DNA of 64,000 nucleotides from Pseudosulfitobacter sp. DSM 107133 (GCF_022788695.1 NZ_CP085154.1:1116001-1180000); one strand, 5' to 3'. Positions 1 through 9,919 are shown, counted from the first letter of the stretch. Notes: a model not told the origin generated them from the letters alone. Numbers and translations are program-made.

Positions 1-463
1 CCTGCATCAGCCGGTCGGCCTTCTTGCGCACCAGCACGCTGCGCAGATCGTGCATCGCCAGCAGCAGCGCATCGGTCACATCTTCCAGCTGGTCGTCGCT
101 GGCCTTGGACTGAACCCATTGGGTTGTCAGGTTCAGATAGTCGATGGCGCGGTGAATATCATCCATATCGCGCGCCGCCAGCAGCGCCTGGCGCGCCGCC
201 ATCCATGCCTTGATCTCGGCCATGTCCGCCGCGCTGAGTGTGCGGTCGCCCTGCGGCTTGACCTCGCCATTGCGGATGTTGACCACGGCAATCTGGTCCA
301 TCTCGATCCGGCGCTGCCGGTTCTCGGTGTCGATGCGAAACACCGCTGCGCCGTTTTCGCGTACCCTGAAGTAATAGTCGGGCAATTCGCCTGCCATCAT
401 GTCATCCCTGAACGTAAACTGCCTGCCTGTCTTCGGGTCTACCAGCACCAGCTTGTCAGGCAA
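1..463 (-). CDS. Conserved hypothetical protein, C-terminus cut by window edge
   Basis: Reads leftward out of the window, so about 154 N-terminal codons are seen and the stop is missing. I place the start at the TTG at 461-463, shortly after an in-frame TAA at 470-472. The following residues (PDKLVLVDPKTGRQF) look coding and lead straight into the ATG pair at 395-400, which is the alternative start. The protein is soluble-looking and charged, with no signal peptide or membrane segment. An N-terminal part with several beta-like stretches is followed by helices from about residue 80. I believe similar proteins occur in Rhodobacteraceae, but I do not recognise a characterised family and propose no function. 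Confidence 0.6.
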   Translation of the reverse strand, partial: MPDKLVLVDPKTGRQFTFRDDMMAGELPDYYFRVRENGAAVFRIDTENRQRRIEMDQIAVVNIRNGEVKPQGDRTLSAADMAEIKAWMAARQALLAARDMDDIHRAIDYLNLTTQWVQSKASDDQLEDVTDALLLAMHDLRSVLVRKKADRLMQ

Positions 464-747
464 AGATTTTTATCCCGCCTCGTTCCGCGCGCCATTCCGC
501 GTGACAGTCCCAACGACATTCCCGACAGGCCACCGCAGATCAGGCAGGCGGAAAGCCCCGACATTGGCCCGACGGATCACGCAAACGTTAAAAATCTTGC
601 TTAATTCCGGCAGGATAGGGTATTTGTCGACCATGACATCCCGCTTTTGGAATGTCCGCTTTCGGAATCGTTGCCGTTGGGACCGAGAACCAGGTTGGTT
701 TCGCTCTCTCGGTGAAAGGTCCGAATTTTCAGGGAGAAATTACTGCC

Positions 748-1017
748 ATGATTATCAAGAAGAGTTTTCTCGTCGCGTTGCTTGCTTTGTCGCTTGCGGC
801 CTGTGCCGCCAAGGAACCGCCCGTGCCCATCACCGTCGGTCCCATTTTTTCCGGGAAATACGGTGACCCCATATACCCGGATGGTTGTTTCGACACCACC
901 GGAGCCACCGTGCCCTGCGGTCCGCCGCCAACCTGTGCCGACGGTTCAACCCAAGCAGATTGCGTCCCGGGCGGCGGTGGAGGAACCGGCACAGCCGGAA
1001 CAGCTGCTACAGGCTGA
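748..1017 (+). CDS. Small putative lipoprotein
   Basis: An 89-residue product. The ATG at 748 is preferred because an AGGGAG ribosome-binding site lies at 731-736 and a lipoprotein signal peptide follows at once: KK, a hydrophobic stretch, then LAAC with the lipidated cysteine near residue 18. The mature part is short, rich in Pro, Gly and Thr, has three further cysteines, and ends in a Gly/Thr/Ala-rich tail. It would sit in the outer membrane or periplasmic leaflet. I do not recognise the family. It stands alone, convergent with the CDF gene to its right. Confidence 0.65.
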   Translation: MIIKKSFLVALLALSLAACAAKEPPVPITVGPIFSGKYGDPIYPDGCFDTTGATVPCGPPPTCADGSTQADCVPGGGGGTGTAGTAATG

Positions 1018-1074
1018 CGTCTGAAAAACCTGCGCGCCTGCAAGGCAGATGCGCAGGATCAACGCGCGCAGCGT

Positions 1075-1962
1075 TCAATCCAGAACGATAATACCGGTCT
1101 GTTTCGACTTGTGCTCGGGCTCGACATGAATGGTGATATGGGTCACATCCAGCGCCTCTTTCAGCGCGTTCTCGATCCGGTCGCAGATTTCATGCGCCTC
1201 GAAGACCGTGGTTTCGCCGGGCACAACCAGATGGAAATCAATGAAAACTGCCGGCCCCGCATGGCGCGTGCGCAGATCGTGCGCCTCCATCGCCCCGTCA
1301 GCCTGAACCGCGATAATCTCGCGGATGCGTGCCAGCGTCCTGTCCGACACCGCTTCGTCCATCAACCCGCTCAGCGACTCCTTCACGATCTTCCAGCCTG
1401 ACCACAGGATGTTGACCGCCACCAGCGCGGCCAGCAGCGGGTCCAGTATCCACCAGCCCGTCGCCACCGCCAGCAACACCCCAAGCGCCACCCCGACCGA
1501 GGTCAGCACGTCGCTGACCAGATGCCTGCCATCGGCCACAAGTGCCGGCGATTTGCGCGCCCGCCCGCGTGTGATCAGCACCCAGGCCCAGACCCCGTTG
1601 ATGACGGTGGCCCCCATGTTCACCAGCAGCCCTTCCAGCGGCGCGTCCAGCGGGGCAGGGGCCATGACCCCGCCAAAGGCTTCGTGCAGGATCAGCAGGG
1701 CGGCGACGATAATCATCACCCCCTCCAGCACCGCGCTGAAAAATTCGGCCTTGTGGTGACCCCAGGGGTGGTCGGCATCCGCAGGCTTGGCCGCGACCCG
1801 AATGGCGATCAGCGCGGCAAAGGCCGTGGCCACATTGACCGTGCTTTCCAGCGCATCCGACAACAGCGCCACCGAACCGGTCATCCAATAGGCCAGCGTT
1901 TTCAGCCCCAGAACCGCAAAGCCCACAAGAATACTGCCAATCGCAAGCTTGATCGTGGTCAT
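1075..1962 (-). CDS. Cation diffusion facilitator (CDF) family metal transporter
   Basis: A 295-residue inner-membrane protein of typical CDF length that should export divalent metal ions (Zn, Fe, Mn or Co) against protons. Six hydrophobic segments occupy roughly residues 5-200. A charged DHPWGHHKAE loop follows TM2-TM3, and the C-terminal cytoplasmic ferredoxin-like domain contains the usual HITIHVEP ending. TM5 keeps the HxxxD metal pair (HLVSD). TM2 has ESTVN where classical zinc CDFs show (H/D)xxxD. That is an ExxxN variant, so metal specificity cannot be called. Single gene with no visible metal regulator next to it. Confidence 0.92.
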   Translation of the reverse strand: MTTIKLAIGSILVGFAVLGLKTLAYWMTGSVALLSDALESTVNVATAFAALIAIRVAAKPADADHPWGHHKAEFFSAVLEGVMIIVAALLILHEAFGGVMAPAPLDAPLEGLLVNMGATVINGVWAWVLITRGRARKSPALVADGRHLVSDVLTSVGVALGVLLAVATGWWILDPLLAALVAVNILWSGWKIVKESLSGLMDEAVSDRTLARIREIIAVQADGAMEAHDLRTRHAGPAVFIDFHLVVPGETTVFEAHEICDRIENALKEALDVTHITIHVEPEHKSKQTGIIVLD

Positions 1963-2109
1963 CGGGCGGTCCTTTGCGGCGTGCCCGTCAGATAGACGGG
2001 CAGGAACAGCTTCGCAACCCGCTGTTTTTGCGAATGAATATCAGGTTCATTTGCAGGTGGGGGCGCTGCCCTGTGTGGCGCCGTCAGGATGCCTTCACAT
2101 CCGCCCCCC

Positions 2110-3327
<1,218 letters not shown>

Positions 3328-3422
3328 CTAGCATTACCATGCGACTCATAGGCGGGGCCCGACGCGCGATCAAGCACAAGCGCGATCACGCACTTAACCG
3401 AAGATTGAAAGAGGACATATAA

Positions 3423-3833
3423 ATGACTGACGACGACAGCAACGACTGGTACAGCCAGGACGCCGCAACCTTTGGCGACCGGGTGGCAGCCGCACGCGAA
3501 GCCGCCGGACTCAGCCAGAAAGATCTGGCCCGCCGCCTGGGCGTGCGCCTGTCCACCGTGCGCGGTTGGGAAGAAGACCGCAACGAGCCGCGCGCCAACC
3601 GCCTGTCGATGATGGCCGGGTTGATGAACGTGTCGATGATGTGGCTGATCAACGGCGAAGGCGAAGGTCTGGCCTCGCCCGAGGAAGACCCGCTGCCGCG
3701 CGACATGCGCATTCTGCTGGCCGACCTGCGCTCCTTGCGCGCCGATCTGGTGGCCAAGGCTGAAAAAGTGGCGCGGATGGAAAAAGCCCTGCGCAAGCTC
3801 GTGCAGGAGAACGCCGATGCCGGAGCAGCATGA
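3423..3833 (+). CDS. XRE-family helix-turn-helix regulator
   Basis: 136 residues. Residues about 16-75 form a Cro/C1-type HTH (RVAAAREAAGLSQKDLARRLG, then STVRGWEEDRNEPRANRL). The C-terminal third is a predicted coiled coil, LRSLRADLVAKAEKVARMEKAL, likely for dimerisation. The last codons overlap the start of the sdhE-like gene by 17 bases, so the two are almost certainly co-transcribed and translationally coupled. This regulator-sdhE pairing suggests a link to respiratory flavoprotein assembly, but no target can be read from the sequence. Confidence 0.9.
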   Translation: MTDDDSNDWYSQDAATFGDRVAAAREAAGLSQKDLARRLGVRLSTVRGWEEDRNEPRANRLSMMAGLMNVSMMWLINGEGEGLASPEEDPLPRDMRILLADLRSLRADLVAKAEKVARMEKALRKLVQENADAGAA

Positions 3834-4083
3834 ACACCGCCTCAAACGCCTGAAAATGCGCTCCATGCGGCGCGGGATCAAGGAAATGGACATCATCCTG
3901 TCGGCCTATGCCGACGACACCCTGCACCAGATGGACGACGCGGCGCTGACGCTCTACGACGACATGCTGAACGAGAACGATCAGGACCTGTACCAATGGG
4001 TGACGGGGCAGGTGGCCGCGCCGCCGCGCTTCGCCGACCTGATCGCACGGATTTCCGTGCAATTCCAAAGCCCTGACCTCTAA
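3817..4083 (+). CDS. sdhE: Succinate dehydrogenase flavin-assembly factor SdhE
   Basis: An 88-residue protein matching the SdhE/Sdh5/YgfY family in length and motif. RRGIKEMD at residues 18-25 contains the conserved RGxxE that contacts the flavoprotein, and the helical bundle ends in a typical DLYQWV. SdhE promotes covalent FAD attachment to SdhA. The ATG at 3817 overlaps the end of the XRE gene (stop 3831-3833). There are no sdh genes in this window. Confidence 0.9.
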   Translation: MPEQHEHRLKRLKMRSMRRGIKEMDIILSAYADDTLHQMDDAALTLYDDMLNENDQDLYQWVTGQVAAPPRFADLIARISVQFQSPDL

Positions 4084-4703
4084 GGTCGGGGCTTCCGGTC
4101 CGGAGGTGCCATTGGCACAGATGCCCAATCGCTGCGATGCAGCTTACCCGTAGCAGACGTTCGATAGATTTTGCAGCATTCTTGTTTGCCAAAGGTCGGC
4201 AGTGCGGGACTTTGCTGCGGTTCGCAAAGCCGCGCATCGTCGGGCCGTGGTGCGGCGATCCGACCTCAGTGACTGGCAGTTTATGGCAGCCAAACACATC
4301 CTAACTATCTGTCAGACACTACAGAAGCCAAATCGCCGTGCCGGGGGGCGGCCCGGCGATGCGCGGCGGCCTGCGGCCTTGAATCCGCGCAGGTGACAAA
4401 CGGCAAGGGCTCTCTACCGCCGTTCGCCGCAGTCTAAACGAAAGGCCCCGGTCGGGAAATGGGCCAAACTTTGCAAAGCCCCCTCCCTGCGCACAGCCGA
4501 CCTTGGAGTGCAGCGCAGCATGGGGCTTCGGGTTGCTAGGGCTTGAATGGCCGCTTTTGCAACTCTGGCACGGAACCTTCGCATGCACAGCGAAAGCCCG
4601 GAATCCACCCACCCTCCAACAAACACCCCACAACCCAACTTAACGGTTTATTGTCAAATTCTCCCCATTCTCCTCCCCAGATTGAACGAGTCGGAGTTGA
4701 AAA
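4084..4703. other. Long non-coding stretch upstream of the MarR-type regulator
   Basis: 620 bases without a convincing gene. Open frames here are short, lack ribosome-binding sites and look like no known protein. The stretch carries GC-rich blocks with small inverted words (for example gcaaag/ctttgc and gccccgg) and an AT-richer last 100 bases that probably hold the promoter of the gene at 4704. It may be a decayed gene or intergenic repeat remnant. No structured RNA that I recognise is present. Confidence 0.5.
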
Positions 4704-5216
4704 ATGAGCATTCAGGAATCTGGCCTGAAGGTGCCCGCAGACGCTGCCGCGGGCAAAGGGTATATCGGCAGCTATCTCGAAGCCCTGTCATTGGTCGAAC
4801 GCCTGCACCGCCTGCTGCTGGACGTGATCAAGGATGAATTCGAACGCGTCGGCATTCTGGAAATCAACGCGGTGCAGGCGCTGCTTCTGTTCAACATCGG
4901 TGACAACGAGGTGACGGCCGGCGAATTGAAAAGCCGCGGCTATTATCAGGGCAGCAACGTCAGCTATAACCTGAAAAAGCTGGTCGAAATGGGCTATATG
5001 CACCACCAGCGTTGCGAGATCGACCGCCGCTCGGTGCGGGTACGTCTGACCGAAAACGGGCGCATGATCCGCGACACCGTCAGCGATCTGTTCGAGCGCC
5101 ACGCCGACGGGCTGCAATCGGGCGATGTGCTCAGTGTCGATGGCATCGACACCATCACCGGCACGCTCAAACGGGTCGAACGCTACTGGGCCGACCAGAT
5201 CCGCTATATCTATTGA
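4704..5216 (+). CDS. MarR/winged-helix transcriptional regulator (LdtR-like)
   Basis: 170 residues. A central winged helix (about 55-125) reads VTAGELKSRGYYQGSNVSY as the recognition helix, then a basic wing with DRRSVRVRLTENG, the MarR signature. Long N- and C-terminal helices would form the dimer interface. Overall length and the N-terminal helix resemble the alphaproteobacterial LdtR group, which controls an L,D-transpeptidase and stress tolerance in Liberibacter and Sinorhizobium; this assignment is inference. A GAGTCGGAG purine stretch precedes the ATG. Single gene, followed by a GC hairpin and a convergent gene. Confidence 0.88.
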   Translation: MSIQESGLKVPADAAAGKGYIGSYLEALSLVERLHRLLLDVIKDEFERVGILEINAVQALLLFNIGDNEVTAGELKSRGYYQGSNVSYNLKKLVEMGYMHHQRCEIDRRSVRVRLTENGRMIRDTVSDLFERHADGLQSGDVLSVDGIDTITGTLKRVERYWADQIRYIY

Positions 5217-5230
5217 TCCGGCAGCGGAGC

Positions 5231-5249
5231 CGCCCCCTCGGGGCGTTCT
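5231..5249 (+). terminator. Short GC hairpin between convergent genes
   Basis: CGCCCC / GGGGCG arms (5231-5236 and 5240-5245) with a three-base loop, followed by TTCT. It lies 14 bases after the regulator stop and just outside the stop of the leftward DUF1194 gene. The T-run is weak, so it is a candidate only. Confidence 0.4.
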
Positions 5250-5982
5250 ATTCTGGCGGGATCACGCCCGACGGCGCGGCCAGTTGTCCCAGTATCAGAA
5301 CCTGCAATTCGCGCTCCAGCTTGCGTTGCATCGCCTCTGCATATCCTTCGAACCCCAGTGCGGTTTCGACAAAAGCATCCCTGCCGAAAATCACCTCGGC
5401 GCGGAAATAGGAACTCAGCTCGGAAATCTCGGCCTGTCTGCGGTCGCCCGTGGCGGGGGCGTCGGCCCCGATCACCAGCGCGTTGATCGTCACATCGCGA
5501 CCCGCCAATTGCCGTTTCACATCGCGCGGACGCGGGCCAAGGTTGGATTTGCCATCCCCCGAAATGTCCAGCGTATGGCGCGCGCAATCGGTCTGCTCCA
5601 GCAGGGCCACACCGAATTGCATCGCCGATCCCAGACCGGTGCCGGGCGAACGTGGCACGCGTCCGGTACTGCGCAGCCGCGCAATGATGTCATCCAGCCC
5701 CTGTTCCGAGGTCACCGGCGTCCACGGAATCAGCAACGTGTGGTCATCAGGGTTGCTCCACTCATAGACCGCCAGCAGCACCGGGGTCTGCGGCTGTTGC
5801 AACACCGCCCCGCGCACGCTGCCCGCATCCAGCGCCTGCGCCAGCCCGTCCAGTTGCAGCCGGTATTCGCGCGCATCCACCGACCCCGACACATCCAGCG
5901 CCAGCGCCAGTGCCTGACGGCACGCCGCCTGCGCCGACCCCGCGCCGACCACAACGCAGAAAAGCAGCACCAGCAGCCTCAT
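5248..5982 (-). CDS. DUF1194 / VWFA-like secreted protein (copy A)
   Basis: 244 residues with a Sec signal peptide ending near AQA|AC at residue 20. The mature part begins with a MIDAS-type metal-binding motif, ALDVSGSVD, and continues with the DUF1194 body (LAVYEWS, DISGDGKSN, VTINALVIG), a von Willebrand A-like fold with a second conserved D near DISGDG. Probably periplasmic; the biochemical role of DUF1194 is not known to me. Its ATG overlaps the stop of the upstream paralogue by four bases, so the pair is one operon. Confidence 0.9.
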   Translation of the reverse strand: MRLLVLLFCVVVGAGSAQAACRQALALALDVSGSVDAREYRLQLDGLAQALDAGSVRGAVLQQPQTPVLLAVYEWSNPDDHTLLIPWTPVTSEQGLDDIIARLRSTGRVPRSPGTGLGSAMQFGVALLEQTDCARHTLDISGDGKSNLGPRPRDVKRQLAGRDVTINALVIGADAPATGDRRQAEISELSSYFRAEVIFGRDAFVETALGFEGYAEAMQRKLERELQVLILGQLAAPSGVIPPE

Positions 5983-6689
5983 CCGCGTTCCCGCCCGTCC
6001 ACAGGCAGCGCCCCCAGCACCGGCGGCGCCAGCTCGCGCTCCAGCTTGCGCCGCATCGCGCGCTCGTAATCCTCGAACCCCTGCGCCACCTCCAGAAAGG
6101 CACCGGGCCCGTGCAACACCTGCCGCTGATAAAAGGCGATCAGCCCGACCTCGGCCTCGAAATCGGCGGCATTCACCACCAGCCCGTTCACCGTGATCGT
6201 GTCAAAACCGAACTCGCGATAGGCCGCCTGCGGGCCAAACCCTTCGTTGTTCTGCCCGTCCCCCGCCATGTCCAGCGTTTGATGCAGACAGCTGGGCGCA
6301 CGGTCGAACAGCCCCGCGCCGAACCCCAGCGCATAGCCCATCGCGGTGGGAAAATCATTGTGCGAGCGGCGCGACGCGGCCACGATCTCGGCCGCCGTCA
6401 ACAATTCGGCAGGGCCGCGCACCACCAGCCAGTCCAGCACGATTTCCTGATTGTAACGCCCCGACCATTCATAAACCGCCAGCGCCACAGGGTCGTCGGT
6501 GGCAAAAAACGCCGCCCGAACCTCGGGCGCGGTCAGCGCCGCCACCAGACCCTGCCGCTGCAACGTGTCCTCTGCCGCATCGACCGACGAAGACACGTCC
6601 AGCGCCAGAAGCAATGCCAACCGGCACTGTTCGGCGCTGGCGGGCAGGGCCATCAGGCCCCACCACAAGGCGATCAGGGCGTGTTTCAC
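5979..6689 (-). CDS. DUF1194 / VWFA-like secreted protein (copy B)
   Basis: 236 residues from the GTG at 6687-6689. That start lies 5 bases beyond the end of gloA and gives a proper signal peptide (KHALIALWWGLMALPASA). An upstream in-frame start at 6752 would run into gloA and add a non-signal-like leader. MIDAS-like ALDVSSSVD, LAVYEWSG, DMAGDGQNN and ITVNGLVV align block by block with copy A, yet the two are well diverged, so the duplication is old. Both end in the same RKLEREL stretch. The order gloA-copy B-copy A is tightly packed. Confidence 0.85.
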   Translation of the reverse strand: MKHALIALWWGLMALPASAEQCRLALLLALDVSSSVDAAEDTLQRQGLVAALTAPEVRAAFFATDDPVALAVYEWSGRYNQEIVLDWLVVRGPAELLTAAEIVAASRRSHNDFPTAMGYALGFGAGLFDRAPSCLHQTLDMAGDGQNNEGFGPQAAYREFGFDTITVNGLVVNAADFEAEVGLIAFYQRQVLHGPGAFLEVAQGFEDYERAMRRKLERELAPPVLGALPVDGRERG

Positions 6690-6693
6690 CCCA

Positions 6694-7122
6694 TCACCAG
6701 TGACCGGTGTTTTCCATGCTGGCCCAGGGCTCTTGCGGGGCCAGCCGGTCACCGGCCTGCAACAGCTCGATCGAGATGTTGTCGGGCGAGCGCACGAACG
6801 CCATATGCCCGTCGCGCGGCGGGCGGTTGATCGTCACACCGTTGTCCTGCAATGTCTGGCACATTGCGTAAATGTCATCGACCTCATAGGCCAGATGGCC
6901 AAAATGGCGGCTGTCGTCGGGCAGCGCATCATCGCCATCCCAGTTATAGGTCAGCTCGATCGGGCAGTCTTCCTGCCCTTCGGCGGCCATGAAAATCAGC
7001 GAAAACCGGCCCTGTTCGCTGTCCATGCGGCGGGTCTGTTTCAGCCCCAGCATTTCGTAAAAGGCCATGGATGTCTCCAGATCCTTTACCCGTACCATCG
7101 TGTGCAAATATTTAAGTGGCAT
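6694..7122 (-). CDS. gloA: Lactoylglutathione lyase (glyoxalase I)
   Basis: 142 residues, one vicinal-oxygen-chelate domain pair of the usual GloA size. Metal ligands are visible as H7 in YLHTMVRV, E in IELTYNW, H in HFGHLAYEV and E in SIELLQ. It isomerises the hemithioacetal of methylglyoxal and glutathione to S-lactoylglutathione in the cytosol. First gene of a compact leftward run with the two DUF1194 genes, which may simply share its promoter. Confidence 0.95.
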   Translation of the reverse strand: MPLKYLHTMVRVKDLETSMAFYEMLGLKQTRRMDSEQGRFSLIFMAAEGQEDCPIELTYNWDGDDALPDDSRHFGHLAYEVDDIYAMCQTLQDNGVTINRPPRDGHMAFVRSPDNISIELLQAGDRLAPQEPWASMENTGHW

Positions 7123-7196
7123 GCCTGTGCTCCAGTCTTGAGATGCGATTGCCTCTCATCCTAGTGCGCAGGGCCGCAGTGTCGAGACGTGTCGCG

Positions 7197-8630
7197 TCAA
7201 AACGCCGAGGCAATGCCGATGCTCAGGCCGACGCGGTTCACATCATACAGGCCGATATTGCTGTTGGTGGTCGACGCACTCAGCCGCATCGTGGGGTTGA
7301 ACCCGTAATAGTCGATCTGGCGAAAGGTCGCTGTCACATCTGCCGAAATCTCGAAATCGCGGCGCCCCGTCGGGTCGTGCGGCGACACGTCGTAATCACG
7401 ATAGCTGGTGCCAACGCCAATCTGGATGGCGGTGCCCAGAACCGGCTTGCCGATCACATAGCCACCGCGCAATTGCACTTCCTGATACTCCAGCCGCGCA
7501 CTTTCCGAGCTTTGTGCGGCAACCGTCGCCCCCAGATACAGCCCGTTGCCACCGCCCAGTTGCTTGCTGATGCCGGTCGACAGGCTATAGGTTTCTGTGT
7601 CCGCGCCGCGCTGCGCCTGCCGCAGGTCCGCGCCCAGATCAAAACGCAGCTTGGTGGTCTGGTCGACGTAATAGCTTTGCCCGACATTGCCGCGCAAAAA
7701 GCTGTTGTAACGCGCACCGGCCAGAAAGGTCTGGCCCAGATCCGCCGTCAGGGAAAATTCGCCGCGCCGGTCTGCACGCAACTGTTTGAACCCATAGCCC
7801 AGACGCAGCGTGCCATAGGCATAATCGCTGCCGGAAATATCCAGCGGATCGTTGCCTGCCGCCACCCGTGCGGCATTCTCGGCGTCCAGATCGTCCCGAG
7901 AGTTTTTCGACAGGACATAGCTGCGATAGGACAGGCCCAGACGCAGATCATGCGCGGTGCGTTCGGTCTGTTTGAACCGATAGCGCGATTGCACATCCGC
8001 CCCCAGCTCAAGCCCCGACAGCGCCTTTAGTTCGGCGCCAAGCTCAGGTATCAAACCCGCTGCGTAGACCAGCGCAAGATCCTTGTAAAACAGCATGGAA
8101 GAGTCGCGCGCCGACCCGTTGTTGATGTTGCTGTTGGGCGCAAGCGTGAACGACAAATGCGTGCTCCACGGATTGCGCCGCTGCACATATTTGAAATCCT
8201 GCGTGGCGCGCGCCGCATGTTGCGGGGTCGGGGCCACCTGATGGGCACGGCGCAACCACAGCTGCGCCCGCGTCCGCTTGCCTGCCGACGACAGCGCCTG
8301 TGCGGTCAGCAGTGCCGCCGAAAACTTCTCTTCATCGGTTCTTGCATGTTGCCACCCCGCACGGGCCGCGGTTTCGGCGGCGGCAAAATCCCCCAGATTG
8401 CGCAGCGCCCGCGACCGGATCATATGCGCCGTCGCATCCGCCCCGTCACGCGCCAGCAGCGCATCGGCCAGCGTCACGGCCTGCGCATCGGCGCCGGCGG
8501 CCAGGCTCAGCTTGGCCGCCTTTTCCATTTCGGCGGGGCTGATCCGTGTTTCGGCCAGCGGCGCTTGCGCAACAGCGCACACCGCCAGTCCCACAGCGCA
8601 CAGCAATGCCTTGCGGGGAAAGCGTGCCAT
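7197..8630 (-). CDS. Surface lipoprotein assembly modifier (Slam/DUF560)-like outer membrane protein
   Basis: 477 residues with a signal peptide to about residue 26. Residues 30-165 are Ala-rich paired helices like TPR repeats. From about 170 on, alternating amphipathic strands (WSTHLSFTLAPNSNINNGS, LRLGLSYRSYVL, LRGGYVIG) end in a C-terminal aromatic, IASAF, typical of an outer-membrane barrel. The TPR-plus-14-strand barrel plan and the PNSNINN stretch match Slam proteins, which move lipoproteins to the outer leaflet. It starts two bases after the stop of the TbpB-like lipoprotein gene, so the neighbour is its likely client. Confidence 0.82.
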   Translation of the reverse strand: MARFPRKALLCAVGLAVCAVAQAPLAETRISPAEMEKAAKLSLAAGADAQAVTLADALLARDGADATAHMIRSRALRNLGDFAAAETAARAGWQHARTDEEKFSAALLTAQALSSAGKRTRAQLWLRRAHQVAPTPQHAARATQDFKYVQRRNPWSTHLSFTLAPNSNINNGSARDSSMLFYKDLALVYAAGLIPELGAELKALSGLELGADVQSRYRFKQTERTAHDLRLGLSYRSYVLSKNSRDDLDAENAARVAAGNDPLDISGSDYAYGTLRLGYGFKQLRADRRGEFSLTADLGQTFLAGARYNSFLRGNVGQSYYVDQTTKLRFDLGADLRQAQRGADTETYSLSTGISKQLGGGNGLYLGATVAAQSSESARLEYQEVQLRGGYVIGKPVLGTAIQIGVGTSYRDYDVSPHDPTGRRDFEISADVTATFRQIDYYGFNPTMRLSASTTNSNIGLYDVNRVGLSIGIASAF

Positions 8631-8632
8631 GA

Positions 8633-9715
8633 TCAGTTGTTGGCGCCCCGGTACACGATAAAGCCTGCGGTCTCGCGCACGGTGATGTCGTCGAATTCCT
8701 CATCGTTGGTGACAACGATTACCCCGGCGATTTCACTCGGGTCGTCGCCCGAAACCACGGCGTAATAGTTGCCGGTTTCGAACTCTTTCAACTTGCCGGT
8801 AGAGTCCGTGAATGTGCTGAACACCTCGCCTGCGGCATCGCCACTGTCTTTCAACACGCCGGGGCCGATTTTGAACAATGCCGTCGGAATCTCAGTCAAT
8901 GTGGGGTCAATCCGCTGGGCGATGGTGCTGGTGATGTCATTGCCGACCGCGTCAAACACGCGCCGGTTGGACAAGACACCCTTGATGCCGTCACCGCGCG
9001 TTCCAGTGGTGTTGTTGAAGTCTTCAAAGTCGATGTCGATCGTCAACTGGCCAGTGGTATATTCCAGCCCGCCCGCACCGTTGAAATCACGAATGCCTGC
9101 GGTCTTGCCGGTAAATGTCGCCTGTCCGGTGTCAGGCAGCGTGACCGAGCCGTTGCGTTGGTACAGGAAGCCGCCAAAGCCATAGGGAATATAGCTGCCG
9201 GTGCGCACAATCGCGAATTGCGTGGCCGGTGTGCCGTTTTTGCTGACGCCATAGATCGCACGATAGCCCAACTGGTCGATCGGATCGCCGGTAACAGGGT
9301 CGGACAGCGGCGTGGTGGATTCATAGACCGCATATTGCCCGGCCCCCAAGCTGCTGACAGCGGTGCCGCGCTGGTACACGTTGGCCGCATCAAAGGCCAG
9401 ATTGTCGACCACAAACGTGTCGGTGGCACCGTCATAGCGCACATCGCGGGCATATCCGTTGCCCTCTTCGTCACCGGTGCCAAGCGCTTCGTAACGCACG
9501 ATCTTGTCGCTGGGGGTGGGCGACGCGGTGCCCGGCGGCACCTCTGTGCCGCTGATGCCGCCAGTGGTGCCGCCACCTACATCGGTGCCGTCACCGGTGG
9601 TGCCGCCGCCGGTTGTGCCGTCGCCGCTGTTGCCTGCGTTGTCGTCAAAAGGATTCCCGCCGCTGCACGCAGACAGGCTCGCGATCAGCGCGAGGCCGAT
9701 AATGTTGATTTTCAC
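8633..9715 (-). CDS. TbpB/HpuA-like putative surface-exposed lipoprotein
   Basis: 360 residues from a GTG at 9713-9715 with GAGGG seven bases upstream. The lipobox is LSAC near residue 17, followed by a low-complexity Gly/Thr/Asp linker (about 20-60) such as surface lipoproteins use to stand off the membrane. The rest is beta-rich, and the C-terminal part (EIAGVIVVTND, ETAGFIVYRG) looks like the eight-stranded transferrin-binding-protein beta-barrel domain. Gene order lipoprotein then Slam, with a TGA-TC-ATG junction, makes it a probable Slam client. The ligand (haem, metal, other) cannot be told from sequence. Confidence 0.78.
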   Translation of the reverse strand: MKINIIGLALIASLSACSGGNPFDDNAGNSGDGTTGGGTTGDGTDVGGGTTGGISGTEVPPGTASPTPSDKIVRYEALGTGDEEGNGYARDVRYDGATDTFVVDNLAFDAANVYQRGTAVSSLGAGQYAVYESTTPLSDPVTGDPIDQLGYRAIYGVSKNGTPATQFAIVRTGSYIPYGFGGFLYQRNGSVTLPDTGQATFTGKTAGIRDFNGAGGLEYTTGQLTIDIDFEDFNNTTGTRGDGIKGVLSNRRVFDAVGNDITSTIAQRIDPTLTEIPTALFKIGPGVLKDSGDAAGEVFSTFTDSTGKLKEFETGNYYAVVSGDDPSEIAGVIVVTNDEEFDDITVRETAGFIVYRGANN

Positions 9716-9727
9716 TGTTCTGCCCTC

Positions 9728-9740
9728 AAAAAGCTTTTTT
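9728..9740. promoter_or_regulatory. A/T palindrome in the lipoprotein upstream region
   Basis: The palindrome AAAAAGCTTTTT lies about 15 bases before the GTG start of the surface lipoprotein, in an AT-rich 200-base divergent region shared with thyX. It could be part of an operator or a 5'UTR hairpin. I see no clear Fur, Irr or RirA box. Confidence 0.25.
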
Positions 9741-9919
9741 ATGATTACGGAATTTATCGGGACCTTTGCCGCCTCTTGTCAACGCTGACGCAGGGCAGGG
9801 GCGAATAAACCTGTGTACCATGGCCAAAAAACAATACCGTATATGGCAGTTCCGAACCGGGCTTCTGCCAGATATAGTTACATGCGAATCCACCTAATTT
9901 CTGTCACAAGGACATAGCG

